DNA from: Rhodoferax sp.
GTDB taxonomy: Bacteria; Pseudomonadota; Gammaproteobacteria; Burkholderiales; Burkholderiaceae_C
NCBI GenBank assembly: GCA_023231075.1
Contig: JALNWC010000079.1
Coordinates: forward strand, 1-8,980
Length of the DNA stretch: 8,980 nucleotides
Direction: 5' to 3'
Under the pieces are notes generated by a model, which did not search any database, was not told where the DNA came from, and was given only the letters and a program-made list of their open reading frames with translations. Each line of letters opens with the position of its first letter. Position 1 is the first letter of the stretch. A program made the position numbers and the translations under genes. Shown in pieces: positions 6,538 through 8,980 of the stretch.

Positions 6538-8980
6538 TTGAACTCTTCCGACGCCGCCCCCCCGCCTCCCGCCACCGGGGGCAAATACCTGGGCGCAGCC
6601 CTGCAGGCGCAGAGCATCAGCATCCGTGGCGCCCGCACCCACAACCTGAAAAACATCGACCTCGACATTCCACGCAACCAACTGGTGGTGATCACCGGTC
6701 TGTCGGGTTCGGGCAAGTCCAGCCTGGCCTTTGACACGCTGTATGCCGAAGGCCAGCGCCGCTATGTGGAAAGCCTGTCCACCTACGCACGCCAGTTCCT
6801 GCAATTGATGGACAAGCCCGACGTCGATGTGATCGAGGGCCTGTCGCCGGCCATCTCGATCGAGCAAAAAGCCACCAGCCACAACCCGCGCTCCACCGTG
6901 GGCACGGTCACCGAGATTCACGACTACCTGCGCCTGCTGTTCGCCCGCGCGGGCACGCCCTACTGCCCCGAGCACCAGCAGCCCTTGCAGTCGCAAACCG
7001 TGAGCCAGATGGTGGACGCCGTGCTGGCCCTGCCCGCAGACACGCGGCTGATGATCCTGGCGCCCATCGCACGCGAAAAAAAGGGCGAGTTTCTGGACGT
7101 CTTTGCCGACATGCAGCGCCAAGGCTATGTGCGCTTTCGGGTCAACGGCCAGACCTGTGAGTTCGATCAGTTGCCCGCCCTCAAGAAAACCGAAAAGCAC
7201 GACATCGACGTGGTCATCGACCGCGTCAAGGTGCGTCACGCCCCGGCAGACCCGGGCGCCGACCGCAGCGACCATGACCACCTGAAACAACGCCTGGCCG
7301 AGAGTTTCGAGGCGGCTTTGCGGGTGGCCAACGGGCGCGCCATTGCGCTCGAAATGGACAGCGCAGCGGAGCTGGCCGAGCACAAGCCCGCCGAGCATCT
7401 GTTCAATGCCAAGTTTGCCTGCCCGATGTGCAGCTACTCGATTGCCGAACTCGAGCCGCGCCTGTTCTCGTTCAACTCGCCCGTCGGTGCCTGCCCCAGC
7501 TGCGACGGCCTGGGTCTGCAGGAGTTTTTTGATCCGGCACGCGTGGTCGCCTTTCCCTCCCTGAGCCTGGCCAGCGGCGCCATCAAGGGCTGGGACCGGC
7601 GCAACGCCTACTACTTTGCCATGCTGGAGAGCCTGGCCGCACACTACAGGTTTGACATCGAGCAGCCGTTCGAATCCCTGCCCGAAGCGGTGCAACAGGC
7701 GGTGCTGCAGGGCTCGGGGCAGGAGGAGATCAAGTTCAGCTACGTCATGGACTCAGGGCTGTCGAGCGGCAAAAAGCTGAGCAAGAAACACCCGTTCGAG
7801 GGCATCATTCCCAACATGCAGCGGCGCTACCGCGAGACCGACTCCGCGGTCGTGCGCGAAGACCTGGCGCGCCTGCGCAGCGTGCAGCCCTGCCCGGACT
7901 GCGCGGGCAGCCGCCTCAGGCGCGAGGCGCGCCACGTGCGGATTGGCGAAGGCGCGCAAGCCAAAGCCATTTTCGAGCTCAGCCACTACACCCTGGCCGA
8001 GTGTTTTGCCTACTTCAACACGCTCACCATGCACGGCGCCAAGGGCGACATTGCCGCCAAGGTGGTGCGCGAGATCAGCCTGCGCCTGAAGTTTTTGAAC
8101 GACGTCGGCCTGACCTACCTGAGCCTGGACCGCAGCGCCGAAACCCTGAGTGGCGGCGAAGCGCAGCGCATTCGCCTGGCCAGCCAGATTGGCTCGGGCC
8201 TGACCGGCGTCATGTACGTGCTCGACGAGCCCAGCATCGGCCTGCACCAGCGCGACAACGACCGCCTGATCGACACCCTGAAGCACCTGCGCGACATTGG
8301 CAACAGCGTGCTGGTGGTCGAGCACGACGAAGACATGATGCGCGCCGCCGACCACATCATCGACATGGGCCCCGGCGCCGGCCTGCACGGCGGGCGCGTC
8401 ATGGCGCAGGGCAACTTTGACCAGGTCAAGGCCACGCCTGAGTCGCTCACCGGCCAGTACCTGAGCGGCGCGCGCAGCATCGCCGTGCCCCGGCATCGCA
8501 CAGCCTGGCTGCCCACGCAGGCCCCGGTGCCGTTCAACAAGGGCAAGACCAGCCGCTTCGCCCCCAGCCCGGCCGCGGTGCGACGTGCCGAGCGCGAGGC
8601 GCAGCACCACGCCACGCTGGGCGAGTTGCAGGCGCTCAAGGTGATTGGCGCCAGCGGCCACAACCTGAAAGGCGTCGAGGTCGCTTTTCCGGTGGGCCTG
8701 CTGACCTGCGTCACCGGCGTCTCGGGCTCGGGCAAATCGACGCTGGTGAACGACACACTGTACAAAGCGGTGGCGCGCACCCTGTACCGCGCCCATGACG
8801 AAGCGGCAGAGCACGCGGCCATCGAGGGCATCGAGTATTTTGACAAGGTCATCAATGTCGATCAGTCGCCGATTGGCCGCACACCGCGCAGCAATCCGGC
8901 CACCTACACCGGCCTGTTCACGCCGATCCGCGAACTCATGGCCGAAGTGCCGACCGCGCGCGAACGTGGCTACGGCCCGG
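6538..8980 (+). CDS. uvrA: UvrA, excinuclease ABC subunit A (3' truncated by window)
   Basis: About 814 residues are visible of a protein that is 940 long in E. coli. UvrA is the damage-recognising ABC ATPase dimer that loads UvrB in nucleotide excision repair. Visible motifs are first Walker A GLSGSGKSS (54-62), zinc-site cysteines C295/C298 and C319/C322, ABC signature LSGGEAQR (537-544), Walker B with LDEPS (562-566), and second Walker A GVSGSGKST (727-735). The frame is continuous with no stop. It is open upstream only to a TGA at 6490-6492, and the first in-frame ATG (6808) lies after the first Walker A, so the start must be non-ATG. TTG 6538 (MNSSDAAPPPPA...) is the best choice; TTG 6523 is an alternative. 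The ribosome binding site is weak (GAG at 6525-6527). The linker before the second ATPase half (about 643-700) is roughly 35 residues longer than in E. coli. The second zinc module and C-terminal ATPase motifs lie beyond the window. Confidence 0.96.
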   Translation, partial: MNSSDAAPPPPATGGKYLGAALQAQSISIRGARTHNLKNIDLDIPRNQLVVITGLSGSGKSSLAFDTLYAEGQRRYVESLSTYARQFLQLMDKPDVDVIEGLSPAISIEQKATSHNPRSTVGTVTEIHDYLRLLFARAGTPYCPEHQQPLQSQTVSQMVDAVLALPADTRLMILAPIAREKKGEFLDVFADMQRQGYVRFRVNGQTCEFDQLPALKKTEKHDIDVVIDRVKVRHAPADPGADRSDHDHLKQRLAESFEAALRVANGRAIALEMDSAAELAEHKPAEHLFNAKFACPMCSYSIAELEPRLFSFNSPVGACPSCDGLGLQEFFDPARVVAFPSLSLASGAIKGWDRRNAYYFAMLESLAAHYRFDIEQPFESLPEAVQQAVLQGSGQEEIKFSYVMDSGLSSGKKLSKKHPFEGIIPNMQRRYRETDSAVVREDLARLRSVQPCPDCAGSRLRREARHVRIGEGAQAKAIFELSHYTLAECFAYFNTLTMHGAKGDIAAKVVREISLRLKFLNDVGLTYLSLDRSAETLSGGEAQRIRLASQIGSGLTGVMYVLDEPSIGLHQRDNDRLIDTLKHLRDIGNSVLVVEHDEDMMRAADHIIDMGPGAGLHGGRVMAQGNFDQVKATPESLTGQYLSGARSIAVPRHRTAWLPTQAPVPFNKGKTSRFAPSPAAVRRAEREAQHHATLGELQALKVIGASGHNLKGVEVAFPVGLLTCVTGVSGSGKSTLVNDTLYKAVARTLYRAHDEAAEHAAIEGIEYFDKVINVDQSPIGRTPRSNPATYTGLFTPIRELMAEVPTARERGYGP

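Noticed and set aside
6375..6737. N-terminal extension of the transporter frame up to 6737
   Set aside because: It runs across the divergent control region and the 5' end of uvrA and lacks MFS similarity; GTG 6374 with GGAG six bases upstream is the better start.
6487..8814. Long - strand open frames (6487-7695 and 7753-8814) opposite uvrA
   Set aside because: The + strand frame is continuous UvrA with zinc, Walker and signature motifs; the antisense frames are shadows.

Overview
The window fits a chromosomal segment of a Burkholderiales betaproteobacterium, most likely in or near the Comamonadaceae (Rhodoferax/Polaromonas-like). That placement rests on the high-GC coding style, the protein sequences and the uvrA / MFS transporter / ssb block, an arrangement I recall from Burkholderiales. 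It was not confirmed by a search. Coding density is high, and no tRNA, rRNA, CRISPR array, insertion sequence or integrase gene was seen.

Left half (1-4467) is a redox module. On the + strand lie the 3' end of a multihaem c-type cytochrome with a C-terminal membrane anchor (1-696) and a dihaem membrane cytochrome b subunit (709-1353), 12 bp apart. They look like a quinol-to-periplasm electron-transfer pair. Converging on them from the - strand is a two-component system: a membrane histidine kinase (2818-4467) and a sigma54-dependent NtrC-type regulator (1397-2821), joined by a 4-bp ATGA overlap. The kinase's periplasmic sensor domain itself carries two c-type haem motifs, CxxCH and CxxxxCH. 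The simplest reading is that the kinase senses redox state or a haem ligand through covalently bound haem, and that its regulator drives sigma54 promoters of the neighbouring or related respiratory genes. The target is an inference, because the promoter of the cytochrome genes lies outside the window.

Middle boundary (about 4468-4598): a strong 13-bp-stem terminator closes the housekeeping block and separates it from the kinase operon.

Right half (4599-8980) is the housekeeping block. ssb (single-stranded DNA-binding protein) follows a YajR-like major facilitator transporter on the - strand. uvrA (excision repair ATPase, truncated by the window end) is divergent from the transporter across a 163-bp control region. 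uvrA has no usable ATG or GTG start and appears to begin at TTG. The transporter probably starts at a GTG that has a well-spaced ribosome binding site.

The item most worth attention is the haem-carrying sensor kinase facing a cytochrome c / cytochrome b pair. Its sensor architecture recurs in other bacteria as far as I recall, but I know of no assigned signal.
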